Assembly: GCF_900220985.1 (NCBI RefSeq)
Contig: NZ_OCPC01000001.1
Location: 1,094,836-1,158,835, forward strand
DNA length: 64,000 bases
Source: Parahoeflea halophila
GTDB taxonomy: Bacteria; Pseudomonadota; Alphaproteobacteria; Rhizobiales; Rhizobiaceae
Reading direction: 5' to 3'
A model generated the notes under the pieces. It worked only from the letters and a program-made list of their open reading frames with translations. It made no database searches and was not told where the DNA came from. Every line of letters starts with the position of its first letter. The stretch's first letter is position 1. Of this stretch, positions 45,644-55,355 are shown piece after piece. A program made the translations under genes and the position numbers.

Positions 45644-46527
45644 GTGACAGCAGCCTCTTCAGAGACAAGATCCTGCCGATCGGAACGGTGGTGCTCGCCA
45701 TCATCGCGATCTGGTACGCCGCAGCGGTGGTCCTCAACACGCCGTTTGAACGCGACCAGGCCGAACGTGCCGGCACAGCAGTCGGTTTTTTTGAAATCCT
45801 GCCGCGCACCATGGCCCAGGACCGGCCGGTGCTGCCGGCGCCGCACCAGGTCTTCGCCGAGCTCTGGGATACCACCGTCGGCAAGAAGATCACGTCCAAG
45901 CGCAGCCTGATCTACCACTCCTGGATCACGCTGTCCTCGACCCTGCTCGGCTTCGCCATGGGCACCGTGCTTGGTGTCGCGCTCGCAGTCGGCATTGTCC
46001 ATTTCCAGACGCTTGACCGCTCGCTGATGCCCTGGATTATCACTTCGCAGACAATCCCCATCCTGGCGATCGCACCGATGATCATCGTCGTGCTCAACGC
46101 AGTCGGCATCTCCGGGTTGTTGCCGAAAGCGACGATCTCGATGTATCTCTCCTTCTTCCCCATTGCTGTCGGCATGACCAAGGGGCTGCGCTCGCCGGAA
46201 GTCATGCATCTCGATCTGATGCGCACCTATTCCGCCACGGCATCCCAAACCTTCTGGAAACTTCGCCTGCCCGCGGCGGTGCCGTTTCTCGTCACCTCGA
46301 TGAAGGTTGCCATTTCCATTGCACTGGTCGGTGCGATCGTCGGCGAATTGCCAACTGGTGCCGTCGCAGGACTTGGCGCACGGCTTCTGGCCGGATCCTA
46401 CTATGGTCAGACCGTGCAGATCTGGTCGGCGCTGCTGATGGCGGCAGCCCTGGCAGGTCTTCTGGTCATGACGGTTGATATCATCGGAAACCGGGTCAAC
46501 CGGCGCATGGGAGTGAAACCGGCATGA
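45640..46527 (+). CDS. ABC transporter permease
   Basis: A 295-residue binding-protein-dependent permease with an N-terminal membrane segment (12-31), a ~75-residue extracytoplasmic loop and five further segments. The EAA-type coupling loop is near residue 190 (VMHLDLMRTYSATASQTFWKLRLPAAVP). ATG 45640 overlaps the acetyltransferase stop (ATGA). Its end overlaps the second permease by 4 bases, so the two form a heterodimer pore translated together. Confidence 0.88.
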   Translation: MSDSSLFRDKILPIGTVVLAIIAIWYAAAVVLNTPFERDQAERAGTAVGFFEILPRTMAQDRPVLPAPHQVFAELWDTTVGKKITSKRSLIYHSWITLSSTLLGFAMGTVLGVALAVGIVHFQTLDRSLMPWIITSQTIPILAIAPMIIVVLNAVGISGLLPKATISMYLSFFPIAVGMTKGLRSPEVMHLDLMRTYSATASQTFWKLRLPAAVPFLVTSMKVAISIALVGAIVGELPTGAVAGLGARLLAGSYYGQTVQIWSALLMAAALAGLLVMTVDIIGNRVNRRMGVKPA

Positions 46528-47393
46528 ACGGGCCCTTTCTGACCGCTATTGTCTTCTGGCTCGCCGCATGGGCGGCCAATGCCTGGCTTGCCCGGCTCAA
46601 ACCGAAAAGCGCAGCACTCGCCAGGCTGATCAATATCCTGATCCCGGTGCTTTTCGGCGCTGCGTTGATTGCGCTCTGGGAAGGGGTGACACGCGGCTTC
46701 AACGTGCCGAGCGTGCTGCTGCCGGCCCCGTCGATGATCTGGGACCGGATTTTGAGTTCCACCCACATCCTCTGGGCGGATTTCCAGCAGACCTATCTCA
46801 AGGCGGTGATCGCCGGTTACGTGATGGGATGCGGCATCGGCTTCCTGACCGCCATTCTGGTCGACCGCAGCCCGTTCCTGCGAAAGGGCGTGATCCCGGT
46901 CGGCAATCTGGTCGCAGCGCTGCCGATCGTCGGCGTTGCTCCCATCATGGTGATGTGGTTCGGTTTCGACTGGCAGTCAAAGGCCGCCGTTGTCGTCGTG
47001 ATGACCTTCTTCCCGATGCTGGTCAACACCGTTGCGGGACTCGCCGCGACCAGCTCGATGGAGCGCGACCTGATGCGCACCTATGCCGCATCGCGCTGGC
47101 AGACCCTGTTCAAACTGCGGCTTCCCGCCGCTATGCCTTTCATATTCAATGCACTTAAGATCAACTCGACTCTGGCGCTTATCGGGGCCATTGTTGCGGA
47201 GTTCTTCGGCACCCCGATCGTCGGCATGGGCTTCAGGATCTCCACCGAAGTCGGGCGCATGAATGTGGATATGGTCTGGGCCACGATTTTTGTCGCGGCC
47301 CTGGCCGGGTCACTTTCCTACGGGCTTATTGCGCTCGCGGAAAGGGCCGTAACTTTCTGGCATCCGTCCTACCGGCGCCGAGCCGGTTCATAA
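46524..47393 (+). CDS. ABC transporter permease
   Basis: A 289-residue permease, a paralogue of the preceding gene, with six or seven membrane segments and the coupling loop SSMERDLMRTYAASRWQTLFKLRLPAA near 170. With the preceding permease it would form the channel of the importer. Two different permeases in one importer of this group are seen in HMP and pyrimidine-type transporters. Confidence 0.88.
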   Translation: MNGPFLTAIVFWLAAWAANAWLARLKPKSAALARLINILIPVLFGAALIALWEGVTRGFNVPSVLLPAPSMIWDRILSSTHILWADFQQTYLKAVIAGYVMGCGIGFLTAILVDRSPFLRKGVIPVGNLVAALPIVGVAPIMVMWFGFDWQSKAAVVVVMTFFPMLVNTVAGLAATSSMERDLMRTYAASRWQTLFKLRLPAAMPFIFNALKINSTLALIGAIVAEFFGTPIVGMGFRISTEVGRMNVDMVWATIFVAALAGSLSYGLIALAERAVTFWHPSYRRRAGS

Positions 47394-47424
47394 CAAGACG
47401 GAGCCGCAACCAGAGGAGAATGGC

Positions 47425-48417
47425 ATGAAAAAGACGATCTCGATTACAATGGGGCTGGCGCTTTCGTTGATGGCCGGTTCGGCGCTTGCGGCCGACAAGC
47501 TGACGCTGCAGCTCAAATGGGTGACCCAGGCCCAGTTTGCCGGCTATTACGTTGCCAAGGACAAGGGCATGTATGAAGCAGCCGGTCTCGATGTCGAAAT
47601 CAAGCCCGGCGGCCCTGATATCGCGCCTCCGCAGGTCATCGCCGGTGGTGGCGCCGACGTCATCGTCGACTGGATGCCTTCGGCGCTCGCCAGCCGCGAA
47701 AAGGGTGTGCCGCTTGTCAACATTGCCCAGCCTTTCAAGGCCTCGGGCATGATGCTGACCTGCCTCAAGGAGACTGGCATCACGTCGCCCGACGATTTCA
47801 AGGGCAAGACCCTCGGTGTCTGGTTCTTCGGCAATGAGTATCCGTTCCTGTCGTGGATGAGCACGCTGGGCATTCCGACCCAGGGCGGAGAAGATGGTGT
47901 CGAGGTTCTCAAGCAGGGCTTCAATGTCGATCCGCTGATTCAGAAGCAGGCCGACTGTGTCTCGACCATGACCTACAACGAATATTGGCAGGTGATCGAC
48001 GCCGGCATTTCCGCCGACGACCTGGTCACCTTCAAGTATGAAGAAGAAGGCGTGGCAACTCTCGAGGACGGCCTCTACGTGCTCGAGTCGAGCCTTGAAG
48101 ACCCTGAAATGGTCGACAAGCTTGCCCGCTTCGTCAAGGCCTCGATGGAAGGCTGGAAATGGGCCGAGGAAAATCCGGACGAAGCCGCCGAGATCGTTCT
48201 CGAGAATGACGCCAGCGGCGCCCAGACCGAAGAGCACCAGAAGCGCATGATGGGCGAAATCGCCAAGCTGACCGCCGGCTCCGACGGCACACTTGACGAA
48301 GCCGACTATCGGCGCACCGTCGACACATTGCTCCAGGGCGGTTCCGACCCGGTGATCACCAAGGAACCGGAAGGCGCCTGGACCTCTGTCGTCACCGACA
48401 AGATGAAGTCCATGTAA
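47425..48417 (+). CDS. ABC transporter substrate-binding protein (NMT1/THI5-like)
   Basis: A 330-residue periplasmic binding protein. The signal peptide ends near residue 22 (ALA). The start of the mature protein, LTLQLKWVTQAQFAGYYVAKD, is the pattern of NMT1/THI5 and ThiY-type proteins that bind pyrimidine-like rings. The neighbourhood (pyrimidine degradation, adenine deaminase) supports a pyrimidine or related nucleobase as ligand. A thiamine-precursor (HMP) ligand is the alternative, but no thi genes are seen. It is the last gene of the importer operon, before a strong terminator. Confidence 0.88.
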   Translation: MKKTISITMGLALSLMAGSALAADKLTLQLKWVTQAQFAGYYVAKDKGMYEAAGLDVEIKPGGPDIAPPQVIAGGGADVIVDWMPSALASREKGVPLVNIAQPFKASGMMLTCLKETGITSPDDFKGKTLGVWFFGNEYPFLSWMSTLGIPTQGGEDGVEVLKQGFNVDPLIQKQADCVSTMTYNEYWQVIDAGISADDLVTFKYEEEGVATLEDGLYVLESSLEDPEMVDKLARFVKASMEGWKWAEENPDEAAEIVLENDASGAQTEEHQKRMMGEIAKLTAGSDGTLDEADYRRTVDTLLQGGSDPVITKEPEGAWTSVVTDKMKSM

Positions 48418-48439
48418 TCAGCCGTTTCGGCTAAACTCG

Positions 48440-48470
48440 ACCGGCCGGCAGACATGCCGGCCGGTTTTTT
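48440..48470 (+). terminator. Rho-independent terminator after the ABC importer
   Basis: A perfect 11-bp stem (48440-48450 with 48455-48465), a 4-base loop and six T. It lies 23 bases past the binding-protein stop and ends the long operon before the adenine deaminase gene. Confidence 0.92.
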
Positions 48471-48500
48471 GATACGCAGTCACAACGATACGGAGCCTCC

Positions 48501-50201
48501 ATGACGGACAGACTTGGCGACATGATTGATCAGGGCACGGGCCGCAAGCCTGCCGACATCGTTCTCAAGGGCGGCAGGCTGTATGACCTCACCACCGGCG
48601 AGTTGCGCGAAGGTGACATCGCAATCTGCGGCGACCGCATCGTCGGCACGCTGGAAAGCTACGAGGGTCTCGAGACAATCGACATTTCCGGCAAGATCGT
48701 CGTACCGGGTTTTATCGACACCCATCTGCACATCGAGAGTTCGCTCGTCACCCCGCATGAATTCGACCGCTGTGTCCTGCCACGCGGCATCACCACGGCG
48801 ATCTGCGACCCGCACGAAATTGCCAATGTCATCGGCGCCACCGGCATCCGCTATTTCCTCGATTGCTCGGAGCAGACAATCATGGATATCCGGGTGCAGC
48901 TCTCGAGCTGCGTTCCCGCCACCCATCTCGAAACCGCCGGCGCACGGCTGGACATCGAGGATCTGCTGCCCTTTCGCGACCATCCGCAGGTGATCGGTCT
49001 CGCCGAGTTCATGAACTTTCCCGGCGTGCTGGCCAAGGATCCCGCCTGCATGGCCAAGCTTGAAACCTTTCAGGGCGGCCATATCGACGGCCACGCCCCC
49101 TTGCTGCGCGGCCTGGGCCTTAACGGTTATCTCGCCGCCGGCATCCGCACCGAGCACGAATCGACCACTCCGGAAGAAGCGCTGGAGAAGATGTCAAAAG
49201 GCATGCATGTGCTGGTCCGCGAGGGTTCGGTCAGCCGCGACCTCGACGCGCTGATCCCGATCATCACCGAGCGCAATTCGCCTTTTCTGGCGCTGTGCAC
49301 CGACGACCGCAATCCACTCGACATCGCCGAACACGGCCATCTCGACTACATGATCCGCCACGCCATTTCGAAGGGTGTCGAGCCGCTGGCGATCTACCGC
49401 GCCGCGTCGATCTCCGCCGCCCGCGCCTTTGGCTTGAAGGATCGCGGTCTGGTGGCGCCGGGCTGGCGCGCCGATCTGGTGGTGCTCGACAGTCTCGAAA
49501 ACTGCAACGCCCAGATGGTGTTCTCCGCCGGCCGCCGTGTCACCGACGAGCTGTTCGCCAGCCGCAGCCACACCGACCCTGTAGGCACCGACAGCGTCCG
49601 GGCCCCAAATGTCGACGCCGGTGGCTTCACCGTGCGCAAGAACCGCAGCCAGACACCGGTGATCGGCATTGTGCCTGGCAAGATCATCACCGAACGGCGG
49701 GATCTGGATCTTGCGATCGACAATGGTGAGAAGAAGATCGACCTGGGCCGCGACATTCTCAAGATCGCGGTGATCGAGCGCCACGGCAAGAACGGCAATA
49801 TCGCCACCGGCTTCGTGCAGGGCTTTGGTCTCAAGCGCGGCTCCATCGCCTCGACCGTCGGCCATGACAGCCACAATATCTGTGTCGTCGGCGCGACCGA
49901 GGCCGACATGGCCGTGGCCGTCAATCGGCTGAGCGAGATCCGTGGCGGTTTCGTCGTGGCAGAGAACGGCAAGGTGGTGGCGGAAATCGCGCTGCCGGTG
50001 GCGGGCTTGATGAGCGACCAGCCCTACGAGCATGTGCGCGAGAAGCTGATCCCGTTGCGCAAGGCGGCCAAGGCTTTGGGCGGCACCCTCGATGAGCCGT
50101 TCCTGCAACTGGCCTTCCTGCCGCTGCCGGTGATCCCGCATCTGAAGATCTCCGACCGCGGCATGATCGATGTCGATGCCTTCGAGATCATCGATCCTTA
50201 A
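48501..50201 (+). CDS. ade: Adenine deaminase
   Basis: A 566-residue adenine deaminase of the AdeC/YicP family, converting adenine to hypoxanthine and ammonia. The metal motif is DTHLHIES with His75 and His77, and the C-terminal domain includes the [12 protein letters not shown] segment. It follows the importer terminator by 30 bases and therefore has its own promoter or relies on read-through. It fits a wider role of this region in nucleobase use as a nitrogen source. Confidence 0.95.
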   Translation: MTDRLGDMIDQGTGRKPADIVLKGGRLYDLTTGELREGDIAICGDRIVGTLESYEGLETIDISGKIVVPGFIDTHLHIESSLVTPHEFDRCVLPRGITTAICDPHEIANVIGATGIRYFLDCSEQTIMDIRVQLSSCVPATHLETAGARLDIEDLLPFRDHPQVIGLAEFMNFPGVLAKDPACMAKLETFQGGHIDGHAPLLRGLGLNGYLAAGIRTEHESTTPEEALEKMSKGMHVLVREGSVSRDLDALIPIITERNSPFLALCTDDRNPLDIAEHGHLDYMIRHAISKGVEPLAIYRAASISAARAFGLKDRGLVAPGWRADLVVLDSLENCNAQMVFSAGRRVTDELFASRSHTDPVGTDSVRAPNVDAGGFTVRKNRSQTPVIGIVPGKIITERRDLDLAIDNGEKKIDLGRDILKIAVIERHGKNGNIATGFVQGFGLKRGSIASTVGHDSHNICVVGATEADMAVAVNRLSEIRGGFVVAENGKVVAEIALPVAGLMSDQPYEHVREKLIPLRKAAKALGGTLDEPFLQLAFLPLPVIPHLKISDRGMIDVDAFEIIDP

Positions 50202-50404
50202 GTTTAGCGCGTTGTTCGATTGATAAGACGCATTCTGCCGCTTTGATTTTATGGGCTGAGACGGATTTTCGGCGAAGGGCATATCTGCTGGTACGTTCAA
50301 GGCGAAAAATCGTCTCAGGACTTGAAAGCATGCGGCCCTACGGGTTGGCTGAAACGTGGTTGTCCACTGCGTCGGACGGCTTGAGAGATGGGGCTCAACC
50401 GGGC

Positions 50405-52057
50405 TCAGGCAAGCCGGGCACAAAACACATCAAGCCCCGACAGCATGATGGCGTCCCCTTCGTGACCGGCAGCAAAACCGGGCAGCCGAACCGGCTCGGC
50501 AATCGACAAGTCTGATGGCGGCGTCCATTCGACCGGCTGACGGTCCAGATTGAAGACGAACAGGAAGCGTTCGTGCGCCTCCCCCCTTATGAAGGCCAGC
50601 AGGTCGCCATTGGTGTTTAGAAAACGCATCGGCCCGTCAACAAGGCCCGGATGCGATTTGCGGAAGGCAAGCGTCTGACGGTAGTGGCTCAGCAGTGAGC
50701 CGCTGAGATGGTCTTGCTGATCGACCGCGTGCCGCAGGTGGCTTTCCGGAACCGGAAGCCAGGTGCGCGGCGCAGCAGAGAAACCGGCATGGGCCGCGTC
50801 CTTTTCCCAGACCATCGGCGTGCGGCAGCCATCCCTGCCCTTGTAGGCCGGCCAGAAGCGGATACCGTAGGGATCAACGAGATCCTCGAACGCGATTTCG
50901 GCTTCTTCAAGTCCCAGTTCCTCGCCCTGGTACAGGCAGATCGACCCGCGGAACGAGGAAAGCAGGGTGATGGCAAAGCGCGCCAGATGTTCGACATCGT
51001 CGCCCTCGCGCTTCCAGCGCGACACGTGCCGCTCGACATCATGGTTGGAAAAGGCCCAGCAGACCCAGCCATCCTGCACAACCGATTGGAAATTGGAGAT
51101 GCTGCGGCGGAAATGTTCGGCCGAGAACTCGCCGCTGAGCATGTCGAACGTGTAGCACATGTGCAGCTTGTCGCCGCCATTTGTATAGGCGGCCACCGTC
51201 TTCAGCGAACGCCGGCCATCGCCCACTTCGCCGACAGTCGTGCGGCCGTCATACTCGTTGAGCAGGGCTCTGAGCCGCTGCAGAAAGACGATGTTCTCGG
51301 GCTGCGACTTGTCGTAGAGGTGGTCCTGGAAACCGTAGGGATTGGTGTCGGGCGCATCCACACCCATGAAGTTGCCGTCTTCGGTCGACAGCGACAATGC
51401 CGGATTGTCCCGTAGCTGCTTGTCGTGAACATAGAAGTTGACGGTGTCGAGCCGGAAACCGTCGACCCCGCGATCGAGCCAGAACCGCACCGTGTCCAGG
51501 ATCGCATTCTGCACATCGGGATTGTGAAAGTTCAGATCCGGCTGCGAGGCGAGGAAATTGTGCATGTAGTACTGCCGGCGCACCGTGTCCCATTCCCAGG
51601 CCGGCCCGCCGAAGATCGACAGCCAATTGTTGGGCGCAGTACCGTCGGGCTTGGGATCGGCCCAGATGTACCAGTCGGCCTTGGGGTTGTCCCTGCTCGA
51701 TCGGCTTTCCTTGAACCAGGCATGCTGGTCGGATGAATGCGAGATCACCTGGTCAATGATGATCTTGAGCCCCTTGGCATGGGCCAGTTCGATCAGTTCG
51801 TCGAAGTCCGACAGTGTGCCGAACATCGCATCGACATCGCAATAGTCCGACACGTCATAGCCGAAATCGGCCATCGGCGACTTGAAGAAAGGCGACAGCC
51901 AGATCGCATCGACACCCAAAGAAGCGATATGGTCGAGCCTTTGAATAATGCCGCGAATATCGCCGATACCGTCGCCGGAGGTGTCCTGGAAGGAGCGTGG
52001 ATAGACCTGGTAGATGACGCAGCCGCGCCACCAGTCGGAGGATTGTGTCTTGCTCAC
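50405..52057 (-). CDS. GH13 alpha-glucosidase (AglA-like)
   Basis: A 550-residue alpha-amylase-family enzyme of the oligo-1,6-glucosidase/alpha-glucosidase type, hydrolysing alpha-glucosides in the cytoplasm (no signal peptide). Catalytic residues fit: Asp204 in GFRLDTVN, Glu277 in VGEVGDG, and the stabilising Asp in AFSNHDVERH. The GTG at 52057 is chosen because GGAG lies 6 bases upstream; TTG 52069 is an alternative. In rhizobia such an enzyme (AglA) works with an AglEFGK importer, which is not in the window. Confidence 0.92.
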   Translation of the reverse strand: MSKTQSSDWWRGCVIYQVYPRSFQDTSGDGIGDIRGIIQRLDHIASLGVDAIWLSPFFKSPMADFGYDVSDYCDVDAMFGTLSDFDELIELAHAKGLKIIIDQVISHSSDQHAWFKESRSSRDNPKADWYIWADPKPDGTAPNNWLSIFGGPAWEWDTVRRQYYMHNFLASQPDLNFHNPDVQNAILDTVRFWLDRGVDGFRLDTVNFYVHDKQLRDNPALSLSTEDGNFMGVDAPDTNPYGFQDHLYDKSQPENIVFLQRLRALLNEYDGRTTVGEVGDGRRSLKTVAAYTNGGDKLHMCYTFDMLSGEFSAEHFRRSISNFQSVVQDGWVCWAFSNHDVERHVSRWKREGDDVEHLARFAITLLSSFRGSICLYQGEELGLEEAEIAFEDLVDPYGIRFWPAYKGRDGCRTPMVWEKDAAHAGFSAAPRTWLPVPESHLRHAVDQQDHLSGSLLSHYRQTLAFRKSHPGLVDGPMRFLNTNGDLLAFIRGEAHERFLFVFNLDRQPVEWTPPSDLSIAEPVRLPGFAAGHEGDAIMLSGLDVFCARLA

Positions 52058-52281
52058 GGCTGGCTCCAATGTTGGGAGGGTGGCGTCCTCAGGCGAAGTG
52101 CCATGCTAATCGTTTAAATTAGGCAGGATCTGCATGCAAGCCGGAGAAACGGCGGGGCAGAAGTTGAACAGCTGATGACGACGTCCGCCAAGCTGTTCGC
52201 GACGGCTGATGAGCTATGAGTGGCTTATATACGAACGCGACTACTCCGGTACACGTCCTTGGATATTGATGGGTCCTGGAG

Positions 52282-52740
52282 TCAGGCCGCGGGCACTGCC
52301 GAATGCTCTTCGAGGCCGAGCAGGAAGTTGATCGACGGCCGCGACTTCACAAGGTCTTCGATCGAATAGGTTGACAGCACTTCGAAAAAGGCTCCGAGGG
52401 CCTTTCTCAGTGCCGCGTTCAGGCCGCAGGAATCCACCAGAGGGCATTCGGTCGCGTCATTCTCGAAGCACTCCGCCATGGCGAAATTGTCTTCCGTCAC
52501 CTTGACCACATCGAGCAGGGAAATCTCGGCGGCATCGCGGCCAAGACGGATACCGCCATTGCGTCCACGCACAGATTCGACCAATCCGGACTTGGTCAGC
52601 GGCTGCAGGATCTTGAACAGGAACAGTTCGGAGACGGAATAGGCCTTGGCAATGTCACCGATACGGCTCAACGGCGCGTCATTGGCGGCACAATACATCA
52701 GTATCCGCACTGCGTAGTTGGTTTGGCGTGTTAACCGCAT
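52282..52740 (-). CDS. rirA: Rhizobial iron regulator RirA (Rrf2 family)
   Basis: A 152-residue Rrf2-family protein. The N-terminal MRLTRQTNYAVRILMYCAAN and the helix-turn-helix SVSELFLFKILQPL match RirA. Cysteines 91, 99 and 105 are at exactly the positions that bind the Fe-S cluster in RirA. RirA represses iron-uptake genes when iron is sufficient and is the Fur substitute in rhizobia. ATG 52740 has GGAG about 9 bases upstream; the longer frame to 52824 is unsupported. It marks the organism as rhizobial. Confidence 0.95.
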   Translation of the reverse strand: MRLTRQTNYAVRILMYCAANDAPLSRIGDIAKAYSVSELFLFKILQPLTKSGLVESVRGRNGGIRLGRDAAEISLLDVVKVTEDNFAMAECFENDATECPLVDSCGLNAALRKALGAFFEVLSTYSIEDLVKSRPSINFLLGLEEHSAVPAA

Positions 52741-52872
52741 TTTTTCGCTCCGGACCTGATGCTGCGCTTCCATTCGCAAGAGCTGATAGTTTAGAATGCT
52801 TCCAGAAAAAGGAAACCCTTTCATTCAAGTTTTTCGCGCCTGCCGCGCAGCAAGTCCAAATCGAGAAAAATC

Positions 52873-54054
52873 ATGGCCCGTGCGACCAAATTCGAGACTA
52901 TCAACGGCTTTTCGCGCGAAACCGTCACGCTCGCCAACTGGCGCACCCGCCCCTACAGCTTCTGGAGCTTCCGGAATGTGGCGGAAATGGTGCGCTCGGC
53001 CCGCATTCGCGCAGCACACCCTGCCGCGTTGCCGGCCGCCGTCGGGAACCCCGATCTGCTGTCCCGCCCCGCTTCGGCAGGTGCGAGCCTCACCGTTGCG
53101 GAGCTGTTGTCACAAAGTCAGGCCGACAGTTTTCTGATCTCAAAGCATGGCAGCATCATTGCCGAGTGGCACGCCGAAAATGTCGACCGCAGCGACCCGC
53201 ATCTGATCTTCTCGATTTCCAAGTCCATCACCGCGCTGATTGCCGGTATTCTGCAGGACCAGGGGCTGCTCGACCCCGAAACTCCTGTTGGCGATCTGGT
53301 TCCCGAGGCGCGCATCAGTGCTTATGCCGACGCCACGGTGCAGCATCTGCTCGACATGCGGGTCAGCCTGGATTTCGACGAATCCTATTTGTCGGAAGAA
53401 GACTATGCCCGCTACCGCCGCGCCATGTCCTGGAACCCGCCGTCCGGCACGGGCGGCGACGAAGCCATGCTGTCCTTCCTGTGCAGCCTGAAAAAGGCCG
53501 ACGGCCCGCATGGCACCGACCATCGCTATCTCTCGCCCAATTCCGACATGCTCGGCATCGTGCTCGAGCGTGTGACCGGCGAACGCTTCCCGGACCTCTG
53601 CTCCCGCCTGCTCTGGCAACCCCTCGGCGCTTCTTCCGATGCCTTTATCACGGTCGATACCGAGGGCGCACCACGCACCGCCGGTGGCATCTCCTGCCGT
53701 CCGCATGACCTGCTGGCGCTTGGACAGATGCTGATCGACGGCGGCGCCGCAAACGGCAATCAGATCGTTTCGCCGCGATGGATTGCTGACATGCAGACCA
53801 GAGGAGATGAAGGTGTCTGGGCGCGCGGAAGCCAGGCCGATTTCCTCGCAACCGGCCGCTACCGCAACAACTGGTACCAGGTTGGCGGTGATTCGAATGC
53901 CTTTCTCGCTGCAGGCATTCACGGCCAGTTTCTCTATTGCGACCCCGATTCCGGAACCGTGATCGTCTGCACCTCGTCGCAGCACGAGCCGCAAACCGAC
54001 GCGATCGATCAGCCGCTTCTCGCAATGTTTGCAAGTCTCTGTACCGAGGCGTGA
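52873..54054 (+). CDS. Serine hydrolase, class C beta-lactamase-related
   Basis: A 393-residue protein with the penicillin-binding/beta-lactamase fold. The SxxK motif is SISK at 114-117, and YLSPNSD near 217 takes the position of the YxN motif. There is no signal peptide, so it is likely a cytoplasmic esterase or amidase and not a true beta-lactamase. 6-aminohexanoate-dimer hydrolases (NylB) belong to the same group. It diverges from rirA with 132 bases between. Substrate unknown. Confidence 0.8.
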   Translation: MARATKFETINGFSRETVTLANWRTRPYSFWSFRNVAEMVRSARIRAAHPAALPAAVGNPDLLSRPASAGASLTVAELLSQSQADSFLISKHGSIIAEWHAENVDRSDPHLIFSISKSITALIAGILQDQGLLDPETPVGDLVPEARISAYADATVQHLLDMRVSLDFDESYLSEEDYARYRRAMSWNPPSGTGGDEAMLSFLCSLKKADGPHGTDHRYLSPNSDMLGIVLERVTGERFPDLCSRLLWQPLGASSDAFITVDTEGAPRTAGGISCRPHDLLALGQMLIDGGAANGNQIVSPRWIADMQTRGDEGVWARGSQADFLATGRYRNNWYQVGGDSNAFLAAGIHGQFLYCDPDSGTVIVCTSSQHEPQTDAIDQPLLAMFASLCTEA

Positions 54055-54094
54055 GCAGCATCAGGCCCTGATCAGCTCCGGGTCCCGGTTGGTC

Positions 54095-55258
54095 CTATTC
54101 GAAGACGATATCGGGCATTGCCCGTTTGCCATCACCGGCAAGTTCTTCCAGACGAGCGCGCACCTTGGCGGCAATCTCGAGATAGACCTTGGCATGCGCG
54201 CCCTCGGCGGCCGTCGCCACCACCGGGCGACCGGCGTCGGATGTCTCGCGAATCGGCATCGCCAGCGGCACCTCGCCCAGGAACGGAACGCCGATACGGG
54301 CCGCTTCGTCACGGGCACCGCCATGGCCGAAGATATCATGCCGTCCGCCGCAATCGGGGCAGATGAAATAGCTCATGTTTTCGACAATGCCCAAAACCGG
54401 GACATTGACTTTGTTGAACATGTTGAGCCCCTTGCGCGCGTCGATCAGTGCCAGGTCCTGCGGCGTCGAAACGATGACGGCGCCGGCCAGCGGCACGTTT
54501 TGCGCCATCGTCAGCTGCGCATCACCTGTCCCGGGCGGCATGTCGACGACGAGCACGTCGAGCTCCCCCCAGGCCACTTCGCGCAGCATCTGGTTGAGCG
54601 CGGAGATCACCATCGGCCCGCGCCAGATCATCGCCGTGTCTTCATCGACGAGGAAGCCCATCGACATGACCTTCAGGCCGAAGTTTTCCATCGGCTTGAG
54701 CAGCCGGCCCTCAAGCTGCTCGGGGCGGCCGGAGATACCCAGCAGCCGCGGCATGGAAGGACCGTAGATATCGGCATCAAGCACCCCGACCTTGAGTCCG
54801 GTGGCCTGCAGACCGAGCGCCAAATTGACCGAGGTGGTCGACTTGCCGACGCCGCCTTTGCCCGAGGCCACTGCGATGATGGTTGCAATACCCGGCACAT
54901 CCGCCTTCGGCTTGCCTTGGGGCTGGCCGGGCTGGCCAGGCTTGGCCGGTGCATGTCCCTGCGCCGCAGGCTGCGCTGCCGGCCGTGGCGGCGGAGAGGA
55001 AGAGCCAGGCTCCTTGCTCGCCGTAAGCGCCACCATGGCGCCCTGCACGCCCGGAACGGTCTTGGTGGCACGCTCAGCGGCTTCCCGCAGCGGCTCGAGT
55101 TCCTGGGCGCGGGCGGCTGGCACCGTCAGTGAGAAATAGACCTTGCCGTCGGCAATGAAGATTTCGGACACCAGCCCCAGATCGACGATATTGCCTTCGA
55201 GATCCGGTCCCTTGACCGATTTCAACTTGGCCAGAACCTCTTCCTTGGTCACGCTCAC
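54095..55258 (-). CDS. apbC: Mrp/NBP35-family Fe-S carrier ATPase (ApbC)
   Basis: A 387-residue protein of the Mrp/ApbC family that carries and transfers Fe-S clusters. An N-terminal MIP18/DUF59-type domain (about 1-95) is followed by a proline-, glycine- and alanine-rich linker, then the P-loop SGKGGVGKST with the deviant Walker A. The cluster-binding CPDC lies near residue 320. The GTG at 55258 has GGAG about 6 bases upstream; the frame to 55375 would overlap the next gene. It fits the iron-regulated neighbourhood (rirA). Confidence 0.92.
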   Translation of the reverse strand: MSVTKEEVLAKLKSVKGPDLEGNIVDLGLVSEIFIADGKVYFSLTVPAARAQELEPLREAAERATKTVPGVQGAMVALTASKEPGSSSPPPRPAAQPAAQGHAPAKPGQPGQPQGKPKADVPGIATIIAVASGKGGVGKSTTSVNLALGLQATGLKVGVLDADIYGPSMPRLLGISGRPEQLEGRLLKPMENFGLKVMSMGFLVDEDTAMIWRGPMVISALNQMLREVAWGELDVLVVDMPPGTGDAQLTMAQNVPLAGAVIVSTPQDLALIDARKGLNMFNKVNVPVLGIVENMSYFICPDCGGRHDIFGHGGARDEAARIGVPFLGEVPLAMPIRETSDAGRPVVATAAEGAHAKVYLEIAAKVRARLEELAGDGKRAMPDIVFE

Positions 55259-55355
55259 GATGCACTCCGCAATTTGTCGTTTCAGACACCCTTCACATAA
55301 TGCACGTGGCAACGCAATAAAATGGCCTGGGATGTGAAAAACGGGACGCCCGGGA

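Noticed and set aside
49194-50423. A 409-codon minus-strand frame opposite adenine deaminase
   Set aside because: It is a shadow of the ade coding sequence without a start signal or domain.
52873-54054. True class C beta-lactamase (antibiotic resistance)
   Set aside because: There is no signal peptide and the YxN motif is altered, so a general esterase or amidase role is more likely.
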